A program made the position numbers and the translations under genes. The notes under the pieces are model-generated. The model was not told the DNA's origin, made no database searches, and saw nothing but the letters and a program-made list of their open reading frames with translations. 64,000 nt of DNA, from NCBI RefSeq assembly GCF_003574425.1, contig NZ_QLIU01000030.1:1-64000 (forward strand), read 5' to 3'. Below are positions 19,198 through 28,287 of the stretch, one piece after another. Numbering within the stretch: position 1 is the first letter of the stretch; the number at the start of each line of letters is the position of its first letter. This stretch comes from Cysteiniphilum halobium (GTDB taxonomy: Bacteria > Pseudomonadota > Gammaproteobacteria > Francisellales > Francisellaceae).

Positions 19198-21531
19198 TCA
19201 CGCCGTTGGTGGTGTTAAATCAATTGGCTGACTACCTGGTGCTGCATTTACTGGAGCATAATTATTTGCTGGTGTTGGACAGTCGTTATTTGATGTCGAG
19301 CATGAAAATACTTGCGCCTGAGTTAATGCCGCATTTAAATCATTATAACTGACATTGATCGTTTGTGTAGTGGCGCCTGCTGTCGTTAGTGAATATACTC
19401 CATTTTCAAATCCTGCTGCAGCCCCTAAAGTATAACCTTGCAAACCAATATAATACTGGACATTTGATCCTTGCCCTTCAGGGACAGTCCATTTAAGTGT
19501 CACACTACAAGAACCACCTGAACATGTATAACCAGTATGCTGGCTAATAGTTACTGGCAATACAGTAACATTTGCTTTAGGGTAAACTGCTGAACTTGTT
19601 GGATTACCAACTCCTGGAGCTCGTGTAATTCCAGGGCAGTTACCACCAGGCAAGTCAGAGCAAGCAAATACTTGAACTTTTAGACCACTGACACTCCCTA
19701 CACTTCCCACTGCAGGAGCCCCAATGACATCTTCTTGTGGGATGGTTAATGTTGCAGTGTAATTTTGGACACCAGACCCTTGGTTAGTTCCAGCTACTAT
19801 AGCCTGTTTTTTAGCAAGGTCGTTTGAACTTATATTGTCAAACAAATTATGTGCTAATGGATAATAGCTTACTCCTTTTTGAGCAGGGGCTTTAAAACTA
19901 ACATCAGTAGTACAATTTGCACCATCACAATACAGTGAATTTTGGTTTGATTGACTATCTACAATGCCTGTTACTGTTGCTGGGTGAAATTGTGTCGCTG
20001 GCGGTGGAGTTGGGATATTGATACCACTCATATCACCAAAGACTATCATTACTGGTTGGGTATTATTATTTGAATTAAGCGTTCCATCTTGCTTGACTAC
20101 ATCATCGTATGCATAAGCATAAGTATTTGGCATAACTGCGTGAATTGCTTTTGCATAAACATCATACGAACCAGTTTGGTAGTAATTGCTTTTATTATTT
20201 TCAAAATAACTTGAACTAAGAGATACATCCTGTTGTGGTGATGGCGTCAATAATCCCACAGACCATGCTGCTGTTATGTTTTTAACAAGCACGCTTTGCA
20301 AAGTTTTATTTGGCGTAGCAAATGCTGTACCTGCTTGACCTGGTTCAAAAAAACCCTGTGCAATTTGAGCAGTATTACTTAAATCAATTTTTTCAGTGAC
20401 AGCTTCAAGTTCCTTTCCTTTAGCCTTATTTACTTGATCCACGCCTGCCTTATTACTAAAAACAAATTCATTTTTGTCATTTACCTGACCTGTAAATTCA
20501 TATAACTTAGGATAAAGATTAGCAGGATACATTGGCTGACCTTTGTCAGCACCACTTGTTACATAACCATATTTTTCACCTAAAGGCATTGGGTTACTTG
20601 CATCACCAACCAGTTCACTACAATTAATTGTTAGCGTTTTGTTTTTATAATAATTTCTAAAGGTTGTAACATAAGTATTTAAATAACTATCTTTTGGAAA
20701 ATCAGGCGCTATGTGTGGTGCTGCAATACGGATCCTTGTCCCATCATAAGTATGCAACAATTTTGTCCATGAACCTCCTGCACTGTCTAATGTCTGATTC
20801 ATAGCATTGATGATTTGTGCCCGTGTTTGATTCAGTGGAGCACCTGAGCTTGCTTTTAAATCCCCTGAAGTTTCATTTGTACCATATTTTATTAAACTAA
20901 TTGGGATTGAAAAGAAGTCAACAGAGGTTGGATTAATCCAGAATACACCATCATCACCATAGGTAAACTCAAATTTATCATAGATAATATCATAACTAGG
21001 ATCTTGTTTATTACTATCGTCTGGAGCCTGATAACTAATCGTATTATCTGTTTTAAGCGCATACATACTTAATTTATGATTTAAGGAAAGAAACGCTCGC
21101 CCACTTTGCACCTTCGGTATATACACTAAAACACTATGTGTATTTGCATTATAACCAGGAATAGTGCTTAATGCTTGTGCTTGCTGTCCAATATCTTCGC
21201 CAACTTGTGGCACAACGCAATGACCAACAGCAACTGTTGTACCATCTAAGTTTTTAGAAGAAAACTGCATAACACATGCGTTGGCAGGATCTGTTTTCAC
21301 TTTAGGAATCTGCTGAGCAATCATAAGAAGATAAGCATTAGTGATACCTTGTTGATTATTATCTTTAAGATTATCAACAATCTGTACTGGGAAATAGTTA
21401 GACTGTTCTGTTACTGGTGTATTTGCAAGTGTATTCAATGTTGTTGCATAATCTTGAGCACTTGAAGCAGCAAAGGCATTTGCAAAAATAAATAATGAGC
21501 TAACAGCAAGGCTTAGGTATTTGACTTTCAT
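19198..21531 (-). CDS. Secreted GH64-type beta-1,3-glucanase with two C-terminal disulfide modules
   Basis: The 777-residue protein has a signal peptide (cleavage near AFA-AS, residue 21). Residues about 130-500 carry the GH64/thaumatin-like glucanase pattern: VYIPKVQSGRAFLSLN, YDKFEFTYGDDGVFWINPT then SVDFFSIPISL. E188 and D205 occupy the places of the catalytic pair of laminaripentaose-producing enzymes. Residues about 518-777 form two related modules, each with a short Cys pair (C535/C540; C670/C675) and a distal pair (C624/C632; C744/C751), likely carbohydrate-binding or Ig-like; that role is inference. Substrate of the family: beta-1,3-glucan of fungi, algae or oomycetes. Ribosome-binding site AAGGAAG. 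It precedes hslR convergently. Confidence 0.8.
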   Translation of the reverse strand: MKVKYLSLAVSSLFIFANAFAASSAQDYATTLNTLANTPVTEQSNYFPVQIVDNLKDNNQQGITNAYLLMIAQQIPKVKTDPANACVMQFSSKNLDGTTVAVGHCVVPQVGEDIGQQAQALSTIPGYNANTHSVLVYIPKVQSGRAFLSLNHKLSMYALKTDNTISYQAPDDSNKQDPSYDIIYDKFEFTYGDDGVFWINPTSVDFFSIPISLIKYGTNETSGDLKASSGAPLNQTRAQIINAMNQTLDSAGGSWTKLLHTYDGTRIRIAAPHIAPDFPKDSYLNTYVTTFRNYYKNKTLTINCSELVGDASNPMPLGEKYGYVTSGADKGQPMYPANLYPKLYEFTGQVNDKNEFVFSNKAGVDQVNKAKGKELEAVTEKIDLSNTAQIAQGFFEPGQAGTAFATPNKTLQSVLVKNITAAWSVGLLTPSPQQDVSLSSSYFENNKSNYYQTGSYDVYAKAIHAVMPNTYAYAYDDVVKQDGTLNSNNNTQPVMIVFGDMSGINIPTPPPATQFHPATVTGIVDSQSNQNSLYCDGANCTTDVSFKAPAQKGVSYYPLAHNLFDNISSNDLAKKQAIVAGTNQGSGVQNYTATLTIPQEDVIGAPAVGSVGSVSGLKVQVFACSDLPGGNCPGITRAPGVGNPTSSAVYPKANVTVLPVTISQHTGYTCSGGSCSVTLKWTVPEGQGSNVQYYIGLQGYTLGAAAGFENGVYSLTTAGATTQTINVSYNDLNAALTQAQVFSCSTSNNDCPTPANNYAPVNAAPGSQPIDLTPPTA

Positions 21532-21715
21532 AGTATTCTTCCTTATTTAGTTTACAGGGTGAAATGATTCTTTTTAGTAGAAATTATCTACTACTTGTTA
21601 AACCATTTACCCAATAGTATAGATAAAAAAATAGAAGAACCATGTAACTTAGATGACTAAAAATGACTCAAATAGTTGCACAAAAATTTTCACATTAATA
21701 AAAGACCATTTAATA

Positions 21716-23233
21716 TCATTTATCCATGATATATGCTTCTACGCTATTGCTATCATTTGGCGCATTATTCATTTTGTAACTTCTAGTTAGCGTATTATCA
21801 TTAATATTCGAATTCCCTATAAATGTTAAATTCATCCCAACTTTATTCCAAAGAGATTCTATGTTCCAACCTTTTTCTAAGAATCCATCGGCAAGAGAAT
21901 CTCCAATGCCAACAGGACTTATTAATGACTTTGCTACAAGCGCCCTACCAGTTAGGCCATTATTGGTAATTTTAATTCCCCAAGGAGCATGAAACATAAC
22001 AGCAATATCTTTATTGTTATATTTTGAAGTGCCAATATATAAGCCAAGATGACTGGTTGAATTTTCTGAGTTGCCAAAAGAGATTAATGTTAAAAATGGT
22101 AAAGGTTTTATAAAACCTTTACCATTGATCAGAATATCTTTCCTTTCAAGCTCTGATTTGCCATATAAGCTATATTTAGCACCTGTGTAATTAGTTTGCC
22201 AGTAAGTTGCTCTTGGCAACCAAATTCCAAAGCTCAAAAACAATCTTCTCATAAGACCTGAGCAATCACTATTAAATCCATTACCTCCCCAGCCATATGG
22301 CATGTTTAAAAGTACACTAATTTGCAAAGAAAAATCTCGAGGCGTTGGCAAAAGTGGCCAACTTTCTGTAGAGAGTCCATGTAAACTCACCCGCTTTCCT
22401 TTTGCTGTAGAATTTATCGATTTATAAGGAACAATCAAATAATGTTCTTTTTTAGGGAGCATACTCCCTACATACAGGGTGATCATATTCTGTTTATTTA
22501 TATATATCTCTTGCTTTTGTACAATAGGGACTACAAAATTAGATGACTCCCATTTTCTAATAAATTTTGAACTAACAAAGGCAAATGTTTTGCTTGGTAC
22601 CCAACCTAATATTCCTTGACCTTTTACTAATATCCATTTTTCATCTTTTGTCATTTGTACTGCTTGTACAGGCGTTCCTAGCCACATATCAGAAAGTTGA
22701 ATGTAATCGAATGGGAAACCTTCACCTGCAGTTGTAAAATCATTATAAAAGGGAGTGTTTGTTGGTAATGATCTAACTTGTGCATTATTCACCATAATCA
22801 CTTTGCAACCAAGTGATGATGAGCAGGAAATATTGGGGAAATTATCTAAATCCATATTTATGGCAATAGAATCTAACCATGTCGATATATGAGGCAAGTA
22901 GTATTGATTATATCCTCTTTTGTTTTTATAGTACGCAATAGTTCCAACTTCTAGATCCTTTGTTGAACTACAGGTTGCTCCAATTCCTGGGACATAACAA
23001 AATAAATGTTGATTAGCTTTATCTGTCCAAGGATAAAAATATTGTTGTTTAAAATAATTGATGTTTTGTAATTGTTCTTTTTTTGATAATAAAAGTTGAT
23101 CCATGTTACCTTCAACATAGATACTAGGACTTTGTTTAATTTCGGTTGGAATAGTAATATTATCAGTGCTAGCGCAAGCAACTGTAGTAATAAGCGAAAT
23201 AAATACTATAAATCCTGCTTTGATCAGTTTCAT
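21716..23233 (-). CDS. Secreted SH3-domain NlpC/P60 peptidoglycan endopeptidase
   Basis: The 505-residue protein has a signal peptide (MKLIKAGFIVFISLITTVACA). The middle has two SH3-like regions (about 140-220 and 240-295, with VRSLPTNTPFYND and GWVPSK), and the NlpC/P60 catalytic domain spans about 300-420: C324 in FNSDCSGLMRRLF, H395 in TSHLGLYIG and H415 in FHAPWG. The layout matches the N_NLPC_P60/SH3/SH3/NLPC_P60 family that cleaves D-Glu-meso-DAP bonds in cell-wall peptides. The sequence before C20 is a poor lipobox, so lipidation is uncertain. It shares direction with the glucanase gene but is 180 bases away. Confidence 0.87.
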   Translation of the reverse strand: MKLIKAGFIVFISLITTVACASTDNITIPTEIKQSPSIYVEGNMDQLLLSKKEQLQNINYFKQQYFYPWTDKANQHLFCYVPGIGATCSSTKDLEVGTIAYYKNKRGYNQYYLPHISTWLDSIAINMDLDNFPNISCSSSLGCKVIMVNNAQVRSLPTNTPFYNDFTTAGEGFPFDYIQLSDMWLGTPVQAVQMTKDEKWILVKGQGILGWVPSKTFAFVSSKFIRKWESSNFVVPIVQKQEIYINKQNMITLYVGSMLPKKEHYLIVPYKSINSTAKGKRVSLHGLSTESWPLLPTPRDFSLQISVLLNMPYGWGGNGFNSDCSGLMRRLFLSFGIWLPRATYWQTNYTGAKYSLYGKSELERKDILINGKGFIKPLPFLTLISFGNSENSTSHLGLYIGTSKYNNKDIAVMFHAPWGIKITNNGLTGRALVAKSLISPVGIGDSLADGFLEKGWNIESLWNKVGMNLTFIGNSNINDNTLTRSYKMNNAPNDSNSVEAYIMDK

Positions 23234-23597
23234 GGCATGGTCTCCTTAATTATCCTTACTGAAACTCTACACTCCAGATATATTTAAAAATGCCATCGAT
23301 CAATGACGGCAGGGTTTTATTATTTTCAAAAAGTATCTGCAGGGCTGTCAAAAATAGAAAATACAGTGGAAACTGCCTACTGGTCAATAAACAGCAATTT
23401 CCATTAACCTCGCCAGGCTAGATAAATCAAGGCTTCCAGAAAATTATTTTCGTAATCTTTTTTCTAATAAACCTCTCAACCATAGGCTTTCAGAGAGTTT
23501 TTCAGTGGGAACTACTGGTCAATAAATAATTTTATTTAAAAACTAAGGCGTCAGGTATATAATTACCTTTCCACATAAAATTAAAGAGAAATCACGC
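23234..23597. other. Intergenic region with a direct repeat upstream of an SDR gene
   Basis: No gene is supported. CAGTGGAAACTGCCTACTGG followed by TCAATAAA (23364-23391) recurs, minus three bases, at 23503-23526 (CAGTGGGAACTACTGG then TCAATAAA). Both copies contain CAGT...ACTG half-sites. TATAAT at 23558-23563 lies just before the SDR gene and is a plausible -10. The repeats may be regulator sites or remnants of a duplicated element. Confidence 0.5.
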
Positions 23598-24332
23598 ATG
23601 AGTAATCAAAAAAATAAAAAACTAATTGTCATCACTGGTGCCAGCTCTGGTTTTGGTGCTGCAATTGCCAAAAAGTTAAGTGCTAATGGTTTTCCATTAT
23701 TATTAATTGCTAGGCGTTTAGACAAGCTTGAAGCACTTAAACTACCTAATACCATTTGTACTAAAGTTGACATTACTAACCGCAACGCTTTTGAAAAAGC
23801 CATAAGAGATGCTGAGCAGAAATTTGGTAAAACTGACTGCTTGATTAATAATGCAGGGGTTATGCTGCTTGGTCAGATTGACACTCAAGATGGTAGTGAG
23901 TTCTCCAAGATGCTTGATGTTAACGTTAATGCCCTACTTAATGGCATGCAAATTGTTCTTTCTGATATGAAAGAGCGCAATGAGGGAACAATCATTAACA
24001 TCAGCTCAATTGCAGGAAGAAAAACTTTCCCGAATCATGCTGCTTATTGTGGTACTAAATTTGCTGTTCATGCTATTAGCGAGAATGTTCGAGAGGAAGT
24101 TGCTGAACATAATGTTCGTGTGATCACTATAGCGCCGGGGGCTGCTGAGACTGAGCTGTTAAGTCATACGTCATCGTCAGAGATTAAAGCAGGTTATGAG
24201 GCATGGAAAGACGATATGGGTGGCGTTTTATCCGCGGATGATGTTGCTAATGCAGTAATCTATGCTTATATGCAGCCACAAAATGTTTGTATTCGTGAGA
24301 TTGTTATTGCTGCAACAAAACAGCAACCTTGA
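23598..24332 (+). CDS. Short-chain dehydrogenase/reductase (SDR)
   Basis: The 244-residue classical SDR has TGASSGFGAAIAK (dinucleotide loop), NNAGVM, catalytic Ser in INISSIAG, and YCGTK (Tyr-x3-Lys). The NADP preference suggested by ARR after beta-2 is tentative. The pattern resembles the YdfG/serine 3-dehydrogenase-like group, but the substrate is not determined. The ATG is preceded by AAAGAGAAA. It converges with the desaturase gene, leaving only 20 bases. Confidence 0.88.
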   Translation: MSNQKNKKLIVITGASSGFGAAIAKKLSANGFPLLLIARRLDKLEALKLPNTICTKVDITNRNAFEKAIRDAEQKFGKTDCLINNAGVMLLGQIDTQDGSEFSKMLDVNVNALLNGMQIVLSDMKERNEGTIINISSIAGRKTFPNHAAYCGTKFAVHAISENVREEVAEHNVRVITIAPGAAETELLSHTSSSEIKAGYEAWKDDMGGVLSADDVANAVIYAYMQPQNVCIREIVIAATKQQP

Positions 24333-24352
24333 TTCTTTATCTACTTTTTTAT

Positions 24353-25519
24353 CTACGCAACACCTCTATTTTGTGACTTGGCAAGCTTAGCTGAGGAATA
24401 AGCCATTACGCGCCATACCTTGCGTTCGGTTTTAAATTTACGCTTTAGCTCTTTATAATGCTCTTTAAGCTGAATAATTTGTGTTGAAGATAGTTTATCT
24501 TTCTTTGCTTGTAAGCAGGCTTGCTTTGCTTTTGCCCACTCTTTGATACTATCAAAAAGCAACTTATATTGTGTTTCTAAACGCTGTTCAAAGTCAACAA
24601 TCAGTTTAATATAGCGCTTATCTTTAAGTTTGCTTTGCGCATGTTTTAATTGCATCGAGGCACGTGCTGCTTCAATTACAGGTTTTGGCGTGGTTTTTAG
24701 ATCATATGCCCAGCCAATTTTTGAGGCACTGAAAATAATCCATTTAGAAGGATCAAAGTCATACCATTTGACACCATTGCGATAATCCCCTGCATACTTA
24801 TGATGATAGTTGTGATAGCCTTCGCCATAAGTGACTAATGATAATATTGGATTATCACGTGCGGTATTTTCATCTGAATATTTTTGCTTGCCCCAAATGT
24901 GCGCAAGTGAATTAATAAAAAACGTAAAATGGTGATTAAGTACTAAGCGTAGTAAGCCAGCCAATAATAAACAGCCACCAATGCTTCCATAAGTTGCACC
25001 GATAAGCATTGGTAACACTACGCACATAAAAATAGCTAATGGCACATAATATTTATGTTGAAAAGCAACGATTTTATCTTTTTCAAGGTCATTGACATTT
25101 TCAATTTTACTAACTTTTTTTGGTAGCTCTCTTAACATCCAGGTGAAATGGCTGTACCAAAAACCTTTGGTTGCGGCATAAGGATCTTGTTCTTTATCAT
25201 CAACATGACGGTGATGTTTACGGTGATCTGATGACCACTTAATAATACTATTTTGCAAAGCTGCGGCACCAAACAGCATAAAGAAGATTTTAAGTGGCGC
25301 TTTAGCCTTATAAGCGCGATGCGACCACAAACGATGATATCCTGCAGTAATGGATAACCCCGTTGCAATCATAAAAAAGCCAAACCAAAGCCAATCAGCT
25401 AAAGAAAAGCCATAAGTTACAGCATAATAAGGAATAAATATTAATGCCGCAATCGGTGTTAAAGTCAAAATCAGCACACTTTTCATATCTAGTGGCCGTT
25501 TTTCTACATTGTTTTGCAT
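24353..25519 (-). CDS. Membrane fatty-acid (acyl-CoA) delta-9 desaturase
   Basis: The 388-residue protein has the three histidine boxes of the integral-membrane di-iron desaturases: HRLWSH, HRKHHRH and HNYHH (GEGYHNYHH). It has hydrophobic spans at about 14-65 and 155-195. The last ~100 residues are Lys/Gln-rich and probably coiled-coil, an extension beyond the catalytic region. The family inserts a cis double bond at C9 of saturated acyl chains to adjust membrane fluidity. AAGGAGA precedes the ATG. It follows glk on the same strand after about 100 bases. Confidence 0.92.
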   Translation of the reverse strand: MQNNVEKRPLDMKSVLILTLTPIAALIFIPYYAVTYGFSLADWLWFGFFMIATGLSITAGYHRLWSHRAYKAKAPLKIFFMLFGAAALQNSIIKWSSDHRKHHRHVDDKEQDPYAATKGFWYSHFTWMLRELPKKVSKIENVNDLEKDKIVAFQHKYYVPLAIFMCVVLPMLIGATYGSIGGCLLLAGLLRLVLNHHFTFFINSLAHIWGKQKYSDENTARDNPILSLVTYGEGYHNYHHKYAGDYRNGVKWYDFDPSKWIIFSASKIGWAYDLKTTPKPVIEAARASMQLKHAQSKLKDKRYIKLIVDFEQRLETQYKLLFDSIKEWAKAKQACLQAKKDKLSSTQIIQLKEHYKELKRKFKTERKVWRVMAYSSAKLAKSQNRGVA

Positions 25520-25622
25520 ATGTCTCCTTTTTATAAGTTAATTCAGCAAAAAACAAAAATGTGAAACGCGAAAAATAAATTTACACTGCTCATCTTATAG
25601 CAAATATCCGAAAATGCTAGGA

Positions 25623-26633
25623 TTATTTTTTGCACAATGATAAAGCAAAAGCGCTTGCACCTTTAATACCAACATCGGTATCCATCACAACAAAAACGGG
25701 AATTTCTTTCATTAATCCTGTCATACGTCCTTTGTCATAAAAGGTTTTTATAAAGCGACCATCTTGCATTTGTTTAATAAGCTTTGGCGCAATGCCACCC
25801 ACAATATAAAGCCCACGTTTTGGTAAAGTCACTAACGCCATATTTCCGGCTACCGCACCATAAACTCGAATAAAGATATCAACGGCTCTTAGTGCCATCG
25901 GATCACCTTTTTCAACGGCGTATTGTGTGATCAGTTGTGCTTGATCGCCACCTTTATGCATATCTCTTCTTAGCTCAGGTGATTCCGGTTGATTATATAA
26001 AGGATTAGCGACTACGTATTTATAAATGTTAACAAGGCCAGGCCCACAACAAATACGCTCGATTGATACACGATGTAGTTTTTTCTTTAGAAATTGAAAT
26101 AGCCCAATTTGTTCATCGTCTACTGGCGCGAAATCTTGATGCCCTCCCTCACTTGCGTAAACAAAGGTTTTATCATCATGTTTAGTGACAATCCCCATGC
26201 CAATGCCTGTACCAGCACCAACCATTGCAATAGGTGCACTCTCATCAATAGGCGACTGTTGCAAACAGGCTAAGTCTTTAGTTTCCACCGCATCTAGACC
26301 ATAGCCAATTGAGGCAAAATCATTGATTAATTTGACCTTGCTAATATCAAGTGTTAATACTTTAGCTAATTCTATTTCCGTTAGCCCCCATGGCAGATTA
26401 GTAAATTCAATTGCACCATTTTTAACAGGGCCTGCCACCGCAATACAAGCAGCTTTAATTAGCACTTTATCAATCGCTGACTCTGCAAGAAATTTCTCAA
26501 TAATGGCAGATAAACTTTTAAAATCAACAGCCAAATATTTTTTAGCAAACAGTACCTTGGCTTTTTTTTGTGTATATTCAGTCAATTGCAAGCGTGTATT
26601 GGTTCCACCAACATCACCAGCTAATACGATCAT
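25623..26633 (-). CDS. glk: Glucokinase
   Basis: The 336-residue proteobacterial Glk (ASKHA fold) begins MIVLAGDVGGTNTRLQL, with VAGPVKNG, NDFASIGYG, the second phosphate motif VGAGTGIGMGI and YASEGGHQDFAP. It phosphorylates glucose to glucose-6-phosphate with ATP. The start ATG lies after AAGGACAAAAAAG. It is 41 bases downstream of the GDSL gene and likely belongs to the same transcript as parA-parB-amidotransferase-GDSL. Confidence 0.93.
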   Translation of the reverse strand: MIVLAGDVGGTNTRLQLTEYTQKKAKVLFAKKYLAVDFKSLSAIIEKFLAESAIDKVLIKAACIAVAGPVKNGAIEFTNLPWGLTEIELAKVLTLDISKVKLINDFASIGYGLDAVETKDLACLQQSPIDESAPIAMVGAGTGIGMGIVTKHDDKTFVYASEGGHQDFAPVDDEQIGLFQFLKKKLHRVSIERICCGPGLVNIYKYVVANPLYNQPESPELRRDMHKGGDQAQLITQYAVEKGDPMALRAVDIFIRVYGAVAGNMALVTLPKRGLYIVGGIAPKLIKQMQDGRFIKTFYDKGRMTGLMKEIPVFVVMDTDVGIKGASAFALSLCKK

Positions 26634-26674
26634 CTTTTTTGTCCTTATTATTAATAGTTATGGCTAAAAATAGA

Positions 26675-27556
26675 CTACAACGGATGTAGTAAGTCAAATA
26701 TTTTCTCAGCAAGCATTTTTTGCGCCTTGGTCGTTGGATGAACATAGTCCCAAAATAAGTGAGTCTGTGGATCGTGTTCAATAGGAATGTCTGTTTGGAT
26801 TTCACCACTACCATCAACACCGCCAAAACTTCTAATACACGCTTCGGTTGCATTATCAAAACCAAATGCCATTGGTGTTTCTAATGCTTCATGCAATAAA
26901 GCATAGGCATCAAATAAATAAATCTGCACAAAAGGATACTTCTCTTTAAGCCTATTGATACCGATTTCAAGTTGTTTATTTTGCTTAATAATATTGTGCT
27001 TTATATATTTCTTAAGCCAAATAACCATAAGCTTTGGAAAAGGAGTTACATCATAGGCAGGTGCTACCGTAACATCAGGCACATTCCAAACAACAATCTT
27101 TTTGGCACCTAACTTAATCACTCGGTCAATACTACATAATAAATCACTGGCAACGCGATAAACTGCAGGGAAGTTTAAAAATGGTTTTTCATTATGCACG
27201 GCAAATAAGAAATTATTACCACCACCATTTAACATGACAAGTGCATCATCGGTAAAACGGCCTTTCTGTGCAACATATCGGTCAATCTGGTTTTGCACTG
27301 AAAAAGCATGTGCAGTCAATAGTGATTTTGGATTTTTGCCTGTGGTGCACGCGCCACCAATAGCATAGTTACTTACTTTAATATCGGTTGCTGTTTGCTG
27401 CTTTTCTTTGAGCATAGTGCCAAGATATTCACAAGCAACTAAGCCATCACTAAAACGGCCACGGTCATAAGGCACTCCTGGGATTTCCAATGTTTTAATT
27501 AAATTACCATTATCTTGTAGGCTATCGCCAAATACTACAATACTACCAACAGTCAT
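26675..27556 (-). CDS. GDSL-family lipase/esterase
   Basis: The start at ATG 27556 has AAGGAG six bases upstream; a longer upstream frame exists but has no such signal. The 293-residue protein has block I FGDSLQDNGN (catalytic Ser), GRFSDG, block III NGGGNN (Asn) and block V WDYVHPTTKAQ (Asp-His). This order fits the thermolabile-haemolysin/phospholipase-like GDSL group. No signal peptide is present, so action in the cytosol or export by another route is open. The start overlaps the end of the amidotransferase gene by 14 bases, implying coupled translation. Confidence 0.85.
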   Translation of the reverse strand: MTVGSIVVFGDSLQDNGNLIKTLEIPGVPYDRGRFSDGLVACEYLGTMLKEKQQTATDIKVSNYAIGGACTTGKNPKSLLTAHAFSVQNQIDRYVAQKGRFTDDALVMLNGGGNNFLFAVHNEKPFLNFPAVYRVASDLLCSIDRVIKLGAKKIVVWNVPDVTVAPAYDVTPFPKLMVIWLKKYIKHNIIKQNKQLEIGINRLKEKYPFVQIYLFDAYALLHEALETPMAFGFDNATEACIRSFGGVDGSGEIQTDIPIEHDPQTHLFWDYVHPTTKAQKMLAEKIFDLLHPL

Positions 27557-28262
27557 CGTTAGCTCCTTCAAAAAAATTGACCATCCATTGTGCAACCACT
27601 CTGCTGTGATCACGCATTCTCAAGCTATCTATACCGGATTCAAAGCAATGTGATAACGCCTCTTTTTGTTCTTTTATCAATAAATGATTATGTGCACGCA
27701 ACATTTCAGGGTGTGCCTGCATACCCCAAACAAGATTATCAATAATAAACATTTGTATAGGGCAAAAGGTATTTGTAGCAATTAAAGTGGCATTTTGCGG
27801 CAGCTCAACCACTTGGTCTTGATGATAAAAAGACAGACTTAAATGATCATGAAACGGACACATCCATGCTTGTTTTTCAAGTATCTTAATGCATTGTACA
27901 CCAACGCCCCAACCCCTGATTGATCGCTCAACACGTCCACCTAGCGCCTGCGCTAAGATTTGATGACCGAAACAAATACCAACCATCTTTTTGTGTAAAC
28001 CAAAAAGTGACTTTATATAGTCTTCTAGTACACAGATCCATGGCAGGCGTTCAAATGATGTTGCTTTGCTACCTGTAATAATAAATTTATCATAATATTT
28101 AATATCTTTTGGGTATTGACCAACCGTCACATCAAAGACATCGATATCAACAATGGTTGAGACTTTCAAAAAAAGATTGGCAAACATATCAGGATAATTG
28201 CCCCCTGAAACATAACGACGATACTCAGGAATATGATCAGCTTGCAGTAAGGCTATTTTCAT
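27543..28262 (-). CDS. Class I glutamine amidotransferase-like protein
   Basis: From ATG 28262 (MKIALLQADHIPEYRRY) it has 239 residues. The triad is Cys in GICFGHQILAQALGG and His-Glu in GMQAHPEM. This resembles stand-alone class I amidotransferases such as YfeJ and plant/yeast GMP-synthase-like glutamyl peptidases (GGP type); those cleave gamma-glutamyl bonds. No synthase partner is adjacent. It follows parB by 25 bases and overlaps the GDSL gene. AAGGGG lies before the start. Confidence 0.85.
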   Translation of the reverse strand: MKIALLQADHIPEYRRYVSGGNYPDMFANLFLKVSTIVDIDVFDVTVGQYPKDIKYYDKFIITGSKATSFERLPWICVLEDYIKSLFGLHKKMVGICFGHQILAQALGGRVERSIRGWGVGVQCIKILEKQAWMCPFHDHLSLSFYHQDQVVELPQNATLIATNTFCPIQMFIIDNLVWGMQAHPEMLRAHNHLLIKEQKEALSHCFESGIDSLRMRDHSRVVAQWMVNFFEGANDDCW

Positions 28263-28287
28263 TAAGACCCCTTTGAACTCCAACCTT

